A stretch of 64,000 nucleotides of DNA, from the NCBI GenBank assembly GCA_902567235.1, contig CACFLX010000002.1:1-64000 (forward strand), read 5' to 3'. The notes under the pieces are model-generated. The model made no database searches. It worked only from the letters and a program-made list of their open reading frames with translations, and was not told the origin of the DNA. Source of the stretch: an uncultured Pelagibacteraceae bacterium (GTDB lineage Bacteria; Pseudomonadota; Alphaproteobacteria; Pelagibacterales; Pelagibacteraceae). Below are positions 26,004 through 35,699 of this stretch, one piece after another. A program made the translations under genes and the position numbers. How positions within the stretch are numbered: position 1 is the stretch's first letter; the number at the start of each line of letters is the position of its first letter.

Positions 26004-27489
26004 AAGTATTTTTATTAATAAATTTTTCTGCCTCAGATAAAATTAATTTTTTTCTTTCAGTTTTCATTTTATCAAATACTCTAACCATCATTGAAAGCCT
26101 AGGGTTTTTTAAAAAAAAATTTCTGTTGCGATTAATAAATCTCCAATACAAACCATCCATAGTGTTACACCAATCTCCTTTTTCAAAATTCATCATTTTC
26201 ATAAAATAACTTGATCCACAAATATAAGGTTTTGTTGCAAAAATTCCTCCATCACTAAATAAACCCATTCCATAAACATTTGGTACCATGACCCAATCAG
26301 ACGAGTCTACAAACATTTCCATAAACCATTTGTAAACAACTTTAGGTCTTAGCTCACATAAGTTCATAATGTTTGAAAGTATCATTAATCTTTCAATATG
26401 ATGTGACCAGCCATGGTGTAATGCATTCTTAATTGCATAATCTAAAGGAGGTAAACCTGTTTTTCCTTCGTACCATGAATTTTTCATCTTTCTATTTTGC
26501 TTAAAAAAATTTCTTGTCTCCATTTCATCACTATATTTTTGATAAACTCCTCTCATGAATTCTCTCCAACCAATAACCTGCCTTACATAACCTTCAAGAG
26601 AATTAAGTCTAACTTTGTTTTTTTTATGAAATTCTAAAATTCTAGAAATTATAAACTCTGGAGTTATAAGACCCAAATTAATATATGGACTTAATGCACT
26701 ATGAAATAGAATATTATTTTCTTGATGAACTGCATCCTCATAATCACCAAATAAATTTGATTTTTCTTTTATGAAGAAATTTAAAAGTTTAACAACATCA
26801 TTATACTCAGTTGCAAACCAAAAATTTTTAGTACTACCCGGATGATCCTTAAATATTTTTTCAATAATAGGTTTTAAATTTTTTGTATGTTTTGTTTCTG
26901 TTATGTTTGGAAACTTTGGAACTTTTATATTTTTTGGAAGTTTCTTTCTATTATCTTCATCAAAGCTCCATTTACCTCCTTCAGGATTTCCATCTTTCTT
27001 CATTAAAATATTTAATTTTTGTCTTGTTCCTTTATAAAAAGTTGCCATAAAAGGTCTTTTATTTTTTGATAAGTAATCATTGAACTCTTCTCTAGAATTT
27101 AAAAACATCGGTGATTTAATTTTATTCCAGATTAGGTCATTTTTTTTAACAAAATTTTGTATTTTTTTTTCAAAAAACTTATCTTCAATTTCAAAACTTG
27201 TAATTTCTTTAATTTTTTTTGACTTAATAATTTTTTTAGCTTTTTCTAGATAATCTTTTTTAAAATCACTTGATTCAATTTTAGTATATTCAACTTTGAA
27301 CTTATTTTTTATCAATTTATCTGAGTGGGATCTCATTGCAGATAAAAATAACAAAATTTTTAATTTATGATGTTTTTCATAAGTACATAATTCATAGTCT
27401 TCAGCCATAAAAATAATATGATTATTTTTAAAACTATTTAAATGTTGAATTGGAAATAATTGGTTTCCCAATATAAAAAATAACTTCAT
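25993..27489 (-). CDS. PF04244-type photolyase ((6-4) photolyase / FeS-BCP relative)
   Basis: 498 residues matching deoxyribodipyrimidine photolyase-related proteins (PF04244), which repair (6-4) photoproducts with FAD and light. Landmarks: LFFILGNQLFP at the start, LSPYINLGLITP (266-277), QVIGWREFMRG, HHGWSHHIERLM (358-369), WVMVPNVYGMGLFSDGG and DGLYWRFINRN. Studied members bind a 4Fe-4S cluster through four Cys. Here Cys378 (NLCEL) and Cys441 (DWCN) remain, but the CxxC that normally precedes the latter is absent and that loop is shortened. It is promoter-proximal in the minus-strand half of the cluster. Confidence 0.88.
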   Translation of the reverse strand: MKLFFILGNQLFPIQHLNSFKNNHIIFMAEDYELCTYEKHHKLKILLFLSAMRSHSDKLIKNKFKVEYTKIESSDFKKDYLEKAKKIIKSKKIKEITSFEIEDKFFEKKIQNFVKKNDLIWNKIKSPMFLNSREEFNDYLSKNKRPFMATFYKGTRQKLNILMKKDGNPEGGKWSFDEDNRKKLPKNIKVPKFPNITETKHTKNLKPIIEKIFKDHPGSTKNFWFATEYNDVVKLLNFFIKEKSNLFGDYEDAVHQENNILFHSALSPYINLGLITPEFIISRILEFHKKNKVRLNSLEGYVRQVIGWREFMRGVYQKYSDEMETRNFFKQNRKMKNSWYEGKTGLPPLDYAIKNALHHGWSHHIERLMILSNIMNLCELRPKVVYKWFMEMFVDSSDWVMVPNVYGMGLFSDGGIFATKPYICGSSYFMKMMNFEKGDWCNTMDGLYWRFINRNRNFFLKNPRLSMMVRVFDKMKTERKKLILSEAEKFINKNTYGN

Positions 27490-27520
27490 GAGAAAGTTAT
27501 AGATTATTTAATTTTGTAAA

Positions 27521-28363
27521 TTAATTAGATCTTTTGAAGCACTCTATAGTATTTTTCAGAAGACATGCTATAGTCATTGGGCCAACACCACCTGGAACAG
27601 GTGTTAAAGCTTTTGCAACTTTTGAAACTTCATCAAATGCAACGTCTCCTACTATCCCTTTTTCAGTTTTATTGATTCCAACATCAATAACTATCGCATC
27701 TTTTTTAACCCAGTCACCTTTAACAAGTTCAGGCATTCCAACCGCAGCAACTATAATATCACCTTTTAAACACTCACCTTTTAAATCTTTTGTTTTAGAA
27801 TGTGTAATTGTAACTGTACAATTTTCTTTTAAAAGAAGTTGTGTCATTGGTTTTCCATTTAAATTTGACCTTCCAATTATGACTGCTTTTTTCCCATTTA
27901 GATTAGGTTCAATTTTTTTTATTAATAAATAACATCCAAGAGGTGTACAAGGTACTGAGCTTTCATAACCTGAAGATAAATTTCCAACATTCATAGGATG
28001 AAATCCATCAACGTCTTTGCTTGGTAAAATTGCTTCAATAACTTTTTGCTTATCAATATGTTTTGGTAAAGGTAACTGAACTAAAATTCCAGATACACTA
28101 TCGTCTTTATTAAGTTCATCAATTTTATCTAAAACTATTTTTTCCTCAATTTCACCAGGATATCTTATAACTTCTGATTTTAAGCCTACTTCATTTGCGG
28201 CTTTTTCTTTCATTCGGACATAGATTTGGCTTGGAGCCATTTCTCCTATTAAAATTACAGTTAATCCTGGAGCTTTATTGTATTTAGATTTTAATTCAGA
28301 AACTTCTTTCTTTAACTCTTCTCTTAATTCCGCTGCAATTTTTTTTCCATCTATTAATATCAT
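27521..28363 (-). CDS. folD: Methylenetetrahydrofolate dehydrogenase/cyclohydrolase
   Basis: 280 residues. Bifunctional enzyme interconverting methylene-, methenyl- and formyl-tetrahydrofolate. The catalytic YVRMKEKAANEVG contains the general-base Lys; GILVQLPLP, KDVDGFHP, the NADP loop IGRSNLNGKPMTQLL and the C-terminal TPVPGGVGPMT are all present. It is 3 bp after the YggT gene. Full length. Confidence 0.97.
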   Translation of the reverse strand: MILIDGKKIAAELREELKKEVSELKSKYNKAPGLTVILIGEMAPSQIYVRMKEKAANEVGLKSEVIRYPGEIEEKIVLDKIDELNKDDSVSGILVQLPLPKHIDKQKVIEAILPSKDVDGFHPMNVGNLSSGYESSVPCTPLGCYLLIKKIEPNLNGKKAVIIGRSNLNGKPMTQLLLKENCTVTITHSKTKDLKGECLKGDIIVAAVGMPELVKGDWVKKDAIVIDVGINKTEKGIVGDVAFDEVSKVAKALTPVPGGVGPMTIACLLKNTIECFKRSN

Positions 28364-28366
28364 GAT

Positions 28367-28660
28367 TTAGTTAAATATTATTGGCGCTAAGTAAAGTTTC
28401 ATACACATTTCTACAAACCAGATCAACAAAAGAAGTATAATTGGTGAAATATCAAAAGCACCTAGGTTTGGTAAAAATCTTCTAATCCTATTCAAAATAG
28501 GGTCTGTTAAACGATATGTTAATTCTAATATTGAATAAACAAATCTGTTTGATGTATTCAAAACATTAAAAGCTATTAACCAACTAATAACTACATTTGC
28601 AATTACAACGTAAGTGTAAATTTTTAAAACTTGGAGTACTAAATAAAAAATGGCAATCAT
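28367..28660 (-). CDS. YggT family membrane protein
   Basis: 97 residues with two hydrophobic regions. YRLTDPILNRIRRFLPNLGAFDISPIILLLLIW is split here as LTDPILNRIRRFLPNLGAFD and ISPIILLLLIW, the YggT signature. The family is implicated in envelope or cell-division processes, with function not well defined. It overlaps the MscS gene by 4 bp. Confidence 0.88.
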   Translation of the reverse strand: MIAIFYLVLQVLKIYTYVVIANVVISWLIAFNVLNTSNRFVYSILELTYRLTDPILNRIRRFLPNLGAFDISPIILLLLIWFVEMCMKLYLAPIIFN

Positions 28661-29742
28661 TTTTTCTCAACATAAATAGATTGACTAGGAAATGCAAAAG
28701 ATGCACCATTTTTTTCAACAATTTGTTTTATTTGAATTGCCAATCTCTCTTTAACGGCTAGCCACTCATCCCAATCATCTGTTTTAGTAAAACAACGAAC
28801 ATACATGTCAATAGAACTATCCGCAAATTTGTCAATTCTAACTGCATATCCAAGTTCAGGTTTATAATCTTCATTTTTTTTTATATATACTTCAATTTCA
28901 TTTCTTATAGTTTTAAGTTGATCCACAGTTGAATCGTATTGTAAATTAATTGTCCAACTAATAATCCAATTTGTAGTTTGACTTACATTTATCACAGCAT
29001 TTTCTGCAAACTGAAAATTTGGAATGATTGCAGTTGATTTATCAAATTTTCTAATAACTGTAGATCGAAAACCTATTTTTTCTACAATTCCCTCTATTAT
29101 TCCTTCTACTAAAATCCAATCTCCAATTTTAAATCTTTTTTCTACTAATACTAATATTCCAGAAATTAAATTTTTAAATAAATCTTGTGCACCGAGTGCA
29201 ACAGCAACACCGAATAAACCTAAACCTGCAATTATTGGTCCAATTTTTATACCCCACAGCTCAAGAACTGCTGCTATACCTAAAATAAATATTAAAACTT
29301 TTAACGATTTAATAATCCAACCGATAAGCTCCCTTGTCAAAATTTTATTCAAACCACTTAATACATAAGAAACTGGTTCTATAATTTGATGCATAACCCA
29401 AAAAATAAAAATAGTTATTAAGGTTCTATTAATTGTATCTACAATTTCTCTACTTTCTTCAGAGAAAGACATATAATAACTTGCAATAAAAAAACCAATA
29501 ACTATTGGTAAAAATCTAGCTGGTCCTTCCATTGCAGAAACAAAAGAGTCATCAAATTTATTTGTTGTTCTCTTGGCTATATTTTCTAATCTTTTAATGA
29601 TTACTTTACTAATTATCCCTCTAAATATTAAAAATATAAAAAATATTCCAACACCAATTAATATTTCCAGAATGTCTACACCTAAGATTCCTCTTTCCCA
29701 AACAGAAAGAAATAGTGATTTAAAATTATTAAATAATTCCAT
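28657..29742 (-). CDS. MscS-family mechanosensitive channel
   Basis: 361 residues: three or four N-terminal membrane helices, then the pore-lining region AGLGLFGVAVALGAQDLFKN with the Gly/Ala packing pattern of MscS TM3, then the beta domain FKIGDWILVEGIIEGIVEKI and a C-terminal alpha/beta domain. It should open on hypo-osmotic shock. It follows hemD by 2 bp in transcription order and overlaps yggT. Confidence 0.92.
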   Translation of the reverse strand: MELFNNFKSLFLSVWERGILGVDILEILIGVGIFFIFLIFRGIISKVIIKRLENIAKRTTNKFDDSFVSAMEGPARFLPIVIGFFIASYYMSFSEESREIVDTINRTLITIFIFWVMHQIIEPVSYVLSGLNKILTRELIGWIIKSLKVLIFILGIAAVLELWGIKIGPIIAGLGLFGVAVALGAQDLFKNLISGILVLVEKRFKIGDWILVEGIIEGIVEKIGFRSTVIRKFDKSTAIIPNFQFAENAVINVSQTTNWIISWTINLQYDSTVDQLKTIRNEIEVYIKKNEDYKPELGYAVRIDKFADSSIDMYVRCFTKTDDWDEWLAVKERLAIQIKQIVEKNGASFAFPSQSIYVEKK

Positions 29743-29744
29743 TT

Positions 29745-30443
29745 TTAAATTTTATACAACAAAAATTCCTCTTCTCCAGGACTAAAAATAAAAATTTTTT
29801 TCCACTTAATTTTATTTAATACTGACGAGGATTTTTCACTAATGCACATTAAATTGGTGTTCATCCAAAAATCGTTTAATTTGTAACTATTTATTAATTT
29901 TAGGAAGCTCAAAGCGCTATTTTGAGAATAAACATAAACGACATCAGGCATGTTTAATCTTAGTTTTTCAATAAATTTTTCGTCTAATTGACGGTTAGGT
30001 TTTGACGTATAATTTACTACTCTTTTCACATTATAGCCTTGTGATACTAAATTTTTATTAATATCATTCGAAATAATTTCTCCACTTAAATAAAGCATTT
30101 TTCCATGTGATGAATTAAAATTTTGTAATATCAATTCTTCTAAATTTCTTACATTGCCCTCGGCAGTTATAACATTTTGAAATCCTAAGCTAAGAGCTTT
30201 TTTTTCAGTTGCACTTCCAACGCAAAAACAAATAATTTTTTTATCAATTAATTTTGTATCTAAAAATTTTAATGCATTAGCGCTTGTAAAAATTATTGCT
30301 TTGTAGTCTATAAAATTTATTTTTTCATGTTCAATCTTTTCAATTTGAATAACTGGCATATGTGAAACTTTATGTCCAAGTTTACTAAATTTTAATATTA
30401 ATTCATTGCAGTCTTCTAGTGGTCTTGTAAATAAAATATGCAT
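29745..30443 (-). CDS. hemD: Uroporphyrinogen-III synthase
   Basis: 232 residues, the usual length. HemD sequences diverge strongly, but ILFTRPLEDCNELILKF at the start, AIIFTSANALKFL, CVGSATEKKALSLGF and VYVYSQNSALSFL fit the two-domain HemD fold, and position one base after hemC on the same strand confirms it. It cyclises hydroxymethylbilane to uroporphyrinogen III for haem. Confidence 0.9.
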   Translation of the reverse strand: MHILFTRPLEDCNELILKFSKLGHKVSHMPVIQIEKIEHEKINFIDYKAIIFTSANALKFLDTKLIDKKIICFCVGSATEKKALSLGFQNVITAEGNVRNLEELILQNFNSSHGKMLYLSGEIISNDINKNLVSQGYNVKRVVNYTSKPNRQLDEKFIEKLRLNMPDVVYVYSQNSALSFLKLINSYKLNDFWMNTNLMCISEKSSSVLNKIKWKKIFIFSPGEEEFLLYKI

Positions 30444-30444
30444 A

Positions 30445-31368
30445 TTATTTTTTATAATTTCCTTTGGATTGCTTTTTTAAATTTTCACCAATCTCAATAC
30501 CTAATTCTGCTGCATATTTTATATCTTTAGAAGATTTACAATAATATCTTTCTTTTCCATCTAATGAAAAAAGTTCTCCTTTAAGCGTTATATTTTCATT
30601 GTTTATTTCTGATATTGCACCTACTGCAGTTTCACAGTCTCCTTCTAAAACTTTGAGAACATTTCTTTCTGCTTCAACACTTTTAAAAGTTTCCTCATCA
30701 TTTACCTTTTTTAAAACATTTTTAATATACTCGTCATCACTTTTACATTGTAATGCAATAACTCCTTGCCCAGCACTTGGTAAAATTTCATCAATTGAAA
30801 AAATTTCAGAAATATGTTCATTCAAATTTAAAGAGTTAATACCAGCAAAAGATAAAATCACTGCATCGTATAAGTTTTGATTTAACTTATTAATTCTAGT
30901 ATCAACGTTTCCTCTGATTAATTTATAATTTAAATCACCTCTTTTATTTTTTAATTGAAATTCCCTTCTAAAAGAAGAAGTTCCAATTATTGAGTCTTTA
31001 TTTAAATCTTTAAATATAATTTTATTTTTAGAAATTAATACTTCTCTTGGATCATTTCTTTTTAAAAAACAGGTAGTCAATAATCCTTCGGTTTCATCAG
31101 ATGGCATATCTTTTAAAGCATGTACCGCAATATCAATTTTATTTTCTAATAATTCTTTTTCAATTTTTTTGGAAAAAAGTCCTTTACCTCCTATTTCGGA
31201 AAGTCTATCTTTTTGATTTAAATCTCCAGCTGTTGTTATTGGTTTTATTTCAATACTCTCTATATTAAACTCTTTAGATACTTCTAAAATTTTTTCTTTC
31301 GCTTTTGTAGCATAGATTAATGCTAATTTGCTGCCTCTTGATCCAATAATAATTTTTTTGCTTTTCAT
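30445..31368 (-). CDS. hemC: Hydroxymethylbilane synthase (porphobilinogen deaminase)
   Basis: 307 residues. It polymerises four porphobilinogens. IIIGSRGSKLALIYA begins the protein, AVHALKDMPS carries the conserved Lys/Asp, SSFRRE and LIRGNVDTRI the substrate arginines, LPSAGQG the hinge, and Cys245 in LEGDCETAVGA anchors the dipyrromethane cofactor. Divergent from tsaD with a 58-bp gap. Followed immediately by hemD. Confidence 0.97.
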   Translation of the reverse strand: MKSKKIIIGSRGSKLALIYATKAKEKILEVSKEFNIESIEIKPITTAGDLNQKDRLSEIGGKGLFSKKIEKELLENKIDIAVHALKDMPSDETEGLLTTCFLKRNDPREVLISKNKIIFKDLNKDSIIGTSSFRREFQLKNKRGDLNYKLIRGNVDTRINKLNQNLYDAVILSFAGINSLNLNEHISEIFSIDEILPSAGQGVIALQCKSDDEYIKNVLKKVNDEETFKSVEAERNVLKVLEGDCETAVGAISEINNENITLKGELFSLDGKERYYCKSSKDIKYAAELGIEIGENLKKQSKGNYKK

Positions 31369-31426
31369 TAAATTAATTTATATTCCATCTTTATATTTAG
31401 AATTTGAAAGTAATAAAAACTAATTT

Positions 31427-32500
31427 ATGTCAAAAAAACCAGTAATTCTTGGAATAGAGTCTAGTTGTGACGAGACAGCAGTCGCTTTATTAAGAGAAAA
31501 CAACCTGGGTGAGCCAGAAATTTTGTCTAATATAGTTTCAAGCCAAGTAGATATTCATAAAGAATTTGGAGGAGTGGTTCCTGAACTTGCCGCTAGAGCC
31601 CACATAGAAAAAATAGATTTGATTACAAAAAAAGCATTAGATGAAAGTGGAATTAATTTAAATGACATAGATGCAGTTGCAACAACTTCAGGTCCTGGTT
31701 TAATAGTTTGTTTATCTGTTGGAATAAATTTTGGGAAAGCAATTGCAGCATCATTAAAAAAACCATTCATTGCTGTTAATCATTTGGAAGGTCACGCTTT
31801 AAGTCCCAAATTAAATTCAAAAATAAATTACCCTTACCTTTTACTTTTAATATCTGGAGGACACAGCCAATTTTTATGTGTTGAAGGACTAGGAAAATAC
31901 AAAAGACTAGGAACTACTATTGATGATGCTGCTGGTGAAGCATTTGATAAAACTGCGAAGTTACTTGGTATCGAATTTCCAGGCGGTCCTCAAATAGAAG
32001 TATTGGCAAAAAAAGGTGATCCAAAAAAATTTAATTTACCAAAACCTATAATTAATAAAGGTGGATGTAATTTATCTTTTGCAGGACTTAAAACAGCTAT
32101 TCTAAGAATTTCAAAAAATATAAAAAATGAAAAAGATAAATATGATCTTGCAGCTTCTTTTCAAAAAACAATGGAAGAAATATTATATAAAAAAAGCAAA
32201 GTTGCTTTTCAAGAATTTAATAATATTAATAAAAATAAAAATAAAACCTTTGTTGTTGCTGGTGGTGTTGCGGCAAATAAAAAAATACGAGAAGTTTTAA
32301 TAAGACTTTGTAAAGAAGAAAATTTTGAAGCAATATTTCCACCTATAAACTTATGTGGAGATAATGCTGCAATGATTGCGTTTGCTGGTTTAGAAAAATT
32401 TAAACAAAATCAATTTAATAGTTTAGATTTCCCTGCAAAGCCAAGATGGCAACTAGACGAAAATGCAGTTTTTTTAAAAGGAGCTGGTGTAAAAATTTAA
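31427..32500 (+). CDS. tsaD: tRNA t6A37 threonylcarbamoyltransferase TsaD
   Basis: 357 residues of the Kae1/TsaD ASKHA fold. LGIESSCDETAVAL starts the protein; the metal-binding His119 and His123 lie in VNHLEGHALS; ISGGHSQFL, TIDDAAGEAFDK and VAGGVAANKKIRE follow. It transfers threonylcarbamoyl to A37 of ANN-decoding tRNAs. The hemC-tsaD divergent order is common in alphaproteobacteria. Its stop overlaps the EVE gene start. Confidence 0.97.
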   Translation: MSKKPVILGIESSCDETAVALLRENNLGEPEILSNIVSSQVDIHKEFGGVVPELAARAHIEKIDLITKKALDESGINLNDIDAVATTSGPGLIVCLSVGINFGKAIAASLKKPFIAVNHLEGHALSPKLNSKINYPYLLLLISGGHSQFLCVEGLGKYKRLGTTIDDAAGEAFDKTAKLLGIEFPGGPQIEVLAKKGDPKKFNLPKPIINKGGCNLSFAGLKTAILRISKNIKNEKDKYDLAASFQKTMEEILYKKSKVAFQEFNNINKNKNKTFVVAGGVAANKKIREVLIRLCKEENFEAIFPPINLCGDNAAMIAFAGLEKFKQNQFNSLDFPAKPRWQLDENAVFLKGAGVKI

Positions 32501-32922
32501 TGAAATACTGGTTAATGAAATCTGAACCAAATGTTTGGTCTATTAGTAATCAAAAAAAAGCTGGATTAAGAGGAGCAACTTGGGATGGCGTTAGAAACTA
32601 TCAAGCTGCAAATAATTTAAGAAAGATGTCCAGGGGTGATCTTTGTTTTTTTTATCATTCAAATATTGGAAAAGAAATTGTAGGTATAGTTGAGATTATA
32701 AAAACAGCTTTTATAGACCCAACAGACAAAAAAAAAAAATTTGTAGCCGTCCAGGTTAGATTTAAAAAAGCTTTAAATAAGCCAGTTTCTTTAGAAAATA
32801 TTAAAAAAAATACTAATCTTAATAACTTGCCTCTCATTAAACAAAGCAGATTGTCTGTGATGCCCATAGATACTAAAAGCTGGAAAATTATTTTGAAGAT
32901 GAGTAATATTCATAAAAAATAA
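32500..32922 (+). CDS. EVE-domain protein
   Basis: 140 residues from the ATG at 32500, which overlaps the tsaD stop (TAATG). An upstream in-frame ATG at 32446 lies inside tsaD and would only add an unlikely 18-residue head. KYWLMKSEPNVWSI, WDGVRNYQAANNLRKM and RGDLCFFYHSN are diagnostic of EVE domains, YTH-like folds thought to bind modified bases. Function here is unknown. Confidence 0.9.
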   Translation: MKYWLMKSEPNVWSISNQKKAGLRGATWDGVRNYQAANNLRKMSRGDLCFFYHSNIGKEIVGIVEIIKTAFIDPTDKKKKFVAVQVRFKKALNKPVSLENIKKNTNLNNLPLIKQSRLSVMPIDTKSWKIILKMSNIHKK

Positions 32923-32928
32923 GTCTTT

Positions 32929-34956
32929 ATGCCAAAAAAGAAAAAAAGAAAAAAAATTAAAAAGAAAAAATCTTTAAGAAAAAAAAGATTAAGAAAAAAT
33001 AAAGTTAAAAAAATTGAAAATTCTGAGTTAATTTATAAAACAAAAAGTGACTGGATTAAAAAAGCTATAATTAATAAATCTGGATATGAAAAAAAATATT
33101 CGGATTCAATAAAAAACAATGATAATTTTTGGAAAAAAGAAGGTAAAAGAATTACCTGGATTAAGCCATATACAAAAATTAAAGATTATAAGTACAGCAA
33201 AAGTGATGTTAATATTAAATGGTTTTATGATGGAACTCTAAACGCTTCAGCAAATTGTATTGATCGACATTTAAAAAAAAATAAAGATAAAACTGCAATA
33301 ATATGGGTTGGAGATGATCCAAAAGTACAAAAAAAAATTAGCTACAAACAATTACATCAAGAAGTTTCAAAAGCAGCAAATGGATTGAAAGAAATAGGAG
33401 TAAAAAAAGGAGATAGAGTTACTATTTATTTAACAATGATACCTGAGTTAGCATATACAATGCTAGCATGTGCAAGAATAGGAGCTGTCCACTCAATTAT
33501 TTTTGGGGGCTTTTCAGCAGATAGTATTTCTGGGAGAATTAATGATTGTAAATCTGACTACGTTATTACTGCTGACGAAGGTGTTAGAGGAGGAAAAATT
33601 ATAGATTTAAAAACAACAGTTGATGAAGCTCTTCTAAATTGTCCAAATGTCAAAAAATGCGTTGTAGTAAAACGAACTGGAAATAGAATTAATTGGGATG
33701 AAAGTAGGGATGTTTGGTATCACGATATAACAAAAAAAGCCTCAAAGAGTTGTGAACCTGAGGAAATGAATGCTGAAGATCCATTATTTATTTTATATAC
33801 ATCTGGTTCAACAGGAAAACCTAAAGGAGTTTTGCACACAACTGGTGGATACATGGTTTACGCATCAATGACCCATCAGTATATTTTTAATTATAAACCA
33901 AAAGATATATATTGGTGCACTGCTGATATTGGTTGGGTCACAGGTCACAGCTATATTATTTATGGACCTCTTTCAAATGGGGCTACAACAATAATGTCTG
34001 AAGGTATACCTAATTATCCAGACTGGTCTAGATGGTGGCAAATAGTTGATAAATTTAAAGTAAATATTTTTTATACCGCACCTACAGCAATAAGAGCTAT
34101 GATGAGAGAAGGAGATAGTCCTGTAAAAAAAACCTCAAGAAAAACACTTAAATTACTTGGAACTGTTGGTGAACCAATAAATCCTGAAGCCTGGCAATGG
34201 TATTTTAAAACTGTGGGCGACTCTAGATGTCCAATAGTTGATACTTGGTGGCAGACTGAAACTGGGGGTATTTTAATTAGTCCTCAAACTGGAGCAATAG
34301 ACTTAAAACCTGGATCTGCAACAAAACCATTTTATGGAATTAAACCAGAAATAGTTGATAAGAATGGCAAGGTTCTAAAAGGAGAAGCACAAGGTAGATT
34401 ATGTATAGCTCAATCTTGGCCAGGTCAAATGAGATCAGTATATGGAGACCATAATAGATTTATAGAAACATACTTTTCTCAATTTGATGGAAAATATTTT
34501 ACTGGAGATGGATGTAGAAGGGATAAAGATGGATACTATTGGATAACTGGGAGAGTGGATGATGTTATTATTGTATCAGGGCATAATTTAGGAACTGCTG
34601 AAATAGAAAGTGCATTCGTAGCCCATCAAAAAGTTGCTGAAGCTGCAGTAGTGGGATACCCACATGATATAAAAGGAAATGGATTGTATTGTTATGTAAC
34701 TCTTAATGTTGGAGAAGAACCCAATGGAGACTTGGAGAGAGAATTAAAACTTTGGGTTAGAAAACAAATTGGTCCTATTGCTACTCCAGATTTTATTCAA
34801 TTTTCACCTGGGCTACCAAAAACAAGATCAGGAAAAATAATGAGAAGAATTTTGAGGAAGATTGCTGCTAATGAACATGAACAACTTGGAGATACAACAA
34901 CTTTAGCTGATCCAGGTGTTGTTAAAAGTCTAGTTGATAATAGAAAAAATGTTTAA
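32929..34956 (+). CDS. acsA: Acetyl-CoA synthetase with lysine-rich N-terminal extension
   Basis: 675 residues. It activates acetate to acetyl-CoA through acetyl-AMP. Motifs: [11 protein letters not shown] (A3), [10 protein letters not shown] (A5), [20 protein letters not shown] (A8) and the regulatory-acetylation lysine in [13 protein letters not shown]. The true Acs similarity starts near residue 48 ([13 protein letters not shown] is residues 42-54). Before it is an odd head with 20 Lys/Arg among the first 28 residues. No other in-frame ATG is available nearby. It faces a hypothetical gene and is near a symporter that could import acetate. Confidence 0.96.
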   Translation: MPKKKKRKKIKKKKSLRKKRLRKNKVKKIENSELIYKTKSDWIKKAIINKSGYEKKYSDSIKNNDNFWKKEGKRITWIKPYTKIKDYKYSKSDVNIKWFYDGTLNASANCIDRHLKKNKDKTAIIWVGDDPKVQKKISYKQLHQEVSKAANGLKEIGVKKGDRVTIYLTMIPELAYTMLACARIGAVHSIIFGGFSADSISGRINDCKSDYVITADEGVRGGKIIDLKTTVDEALLNCPNVKKCVVVKRTGNRINWDESRDVWYHDITKKASKSCEPEEMNAEDPLFILYTSGSTGKPKGVLHTTGGYMVYASMTHQYIFNYKPKDIYWCTADIGWVTGHSYIIYGPLSNGATTIMSEGIPNYPDWSRWWQIVDKFKVNIFYTAPTAIRAMMREGDSPVKKTSRKTLKLLGTVGEPINPEAWQWYFKTVGDSRCPIVDTWWQTETGGILISPQTGAIDLKPGSATKPFYGIKPEIVDKNGKVLKGEAQGRLCIAQSWPGQMRSVYGDHNRFIETYFSQFDGKYFTGDGCRRDKDGYYWITGRVDDVIIVSGHNLGTAEIESAFVAHQKVAEAAVVGYPHDIKGNGLYCYVTLNVGEEPNGDLERELKLWVRKQIGPIATPDFIQFSPGLPKTRSGKIMRRILRKIAANEHEQLGDTTTLADPGVVKSLVDNRKNV

Positions 34957-35576
34957 AATTTTATTCTCTCGTTAAATTCTTTTTTAACAATATCCCACTT
35001 TAAAATTACAGAATTTAAAACAATCTTACGATCAAGGTTTTTTAATTCATCAGCTATAGGTGCCCACTTGTATAATGATAATGCACTTGGATTAAATGGA
35101 AAATCATTATAATAAGTGTTCCAGTTAATGTTCTGTAATCTTTCATTAAAATTCTTTTTTGCTTCCTCAATAATATCTAATGGCATTTTATTTGTAGTTT
35201 CATCATCTAAAATTTTTAAAAAAATTTCTTTAGCTTTGTCAATTTCTTGATAATTCAAATTATTTTTTAAATAAGAAAATGTAAAAAATGTCAGATCTTG
35301 GAGAGCAACGGCATACATATTCCACTTAGCTAAATTTACAGATGCCATGAATTTATCATTTTCAAAATGAAGAACATATCTTGTTCCCATTCTAGTTTTC
35401 AAATAACCATAAAGTGTTACTTGAGTAACCCAAGCTGATTTAGACTGAATAAAATCCTCTAACTCATCCAAATTACTTATTTTTGTCTTTGGTATGAAAG
35501 CTTTAAAAAGTGAAAAAAGATAAATCTTAAAGTCTTTCCAAGTAAGATCTTTCCAAGTTAATTTGTATTTTGCCAT
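34953..35576 (-). CDS. Conserved hypothetical protein (alphaproteobacterial)
   Basis: 207 residues, no signal peptide or clear membrane helix. It begins with a small internal repeat, [11 protein letters not shown]. The central [20 protein letters not shown] and [17 protein letters not shown] resemble a conserved protein I recall from other alphaproteobacteria, without known function. It converges on acsA with a 4-bp overlap and is divergent from the symporter genes. I cannot assign an activity. Confidence 0.65.
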   Translation of the reverse strand: MAKYKLTWKDLTWKDFKIYLFSLFKAFIPKTKISNLDELEDFIQSKSAWVTQVTLYGYLKTRMGTRYVLHFENDKFMASVNLAKWNMYAVALQDLTFFTFSYLKNNLNYQEIDKAKEIFLKILDDETTNKMPLDIIEEAKKNFNERLQNINWNTYYNDFPFNPSALSLYKWAPIADELKNLDRKIVLNSVILKWDIVKKEFNERIKF

Positions 35577-35673
35577 AAAAATAGCTGTTTATTTATTTTA
35601 TACCCTAAAAACACCACTATTATTAACAATTTTAACACTTTAAATCTCTTTCATAATGGTTATGGTTTCCGCC

Positions 35674-35683
35674 AGTTATAACT
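35674..35683. promoter_or_regulatory. 10-bp palindrome before the symporter operon
   Basis: AGTTATAACT is a perfect palindrome just upstream of an AGAGGAG Shine-Dalgarno (35687-35693) and the start codon at 35700. It may be an operator in the 123-bp divergent region. A short AT-rich palindrome can arise by chance, so confidence is low. Confidence 0.25.
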
Positions 35684-35699
35684 AAAAGAGGAGATAATA

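Noticed and set aside
27534-27932. 132-codon plus-strand ORF antisense to folD
   Set aside because: Lies wholly within folD, which has all its catalytic motifs; the antisense product has no recognisable pattern.
32446-32499. Upstream in-frame start for the EVE gene
   Set aside because: The added 18 residues overlap tsaD and are not part of the EVE domain; the TAATG start at 32500 fits better.
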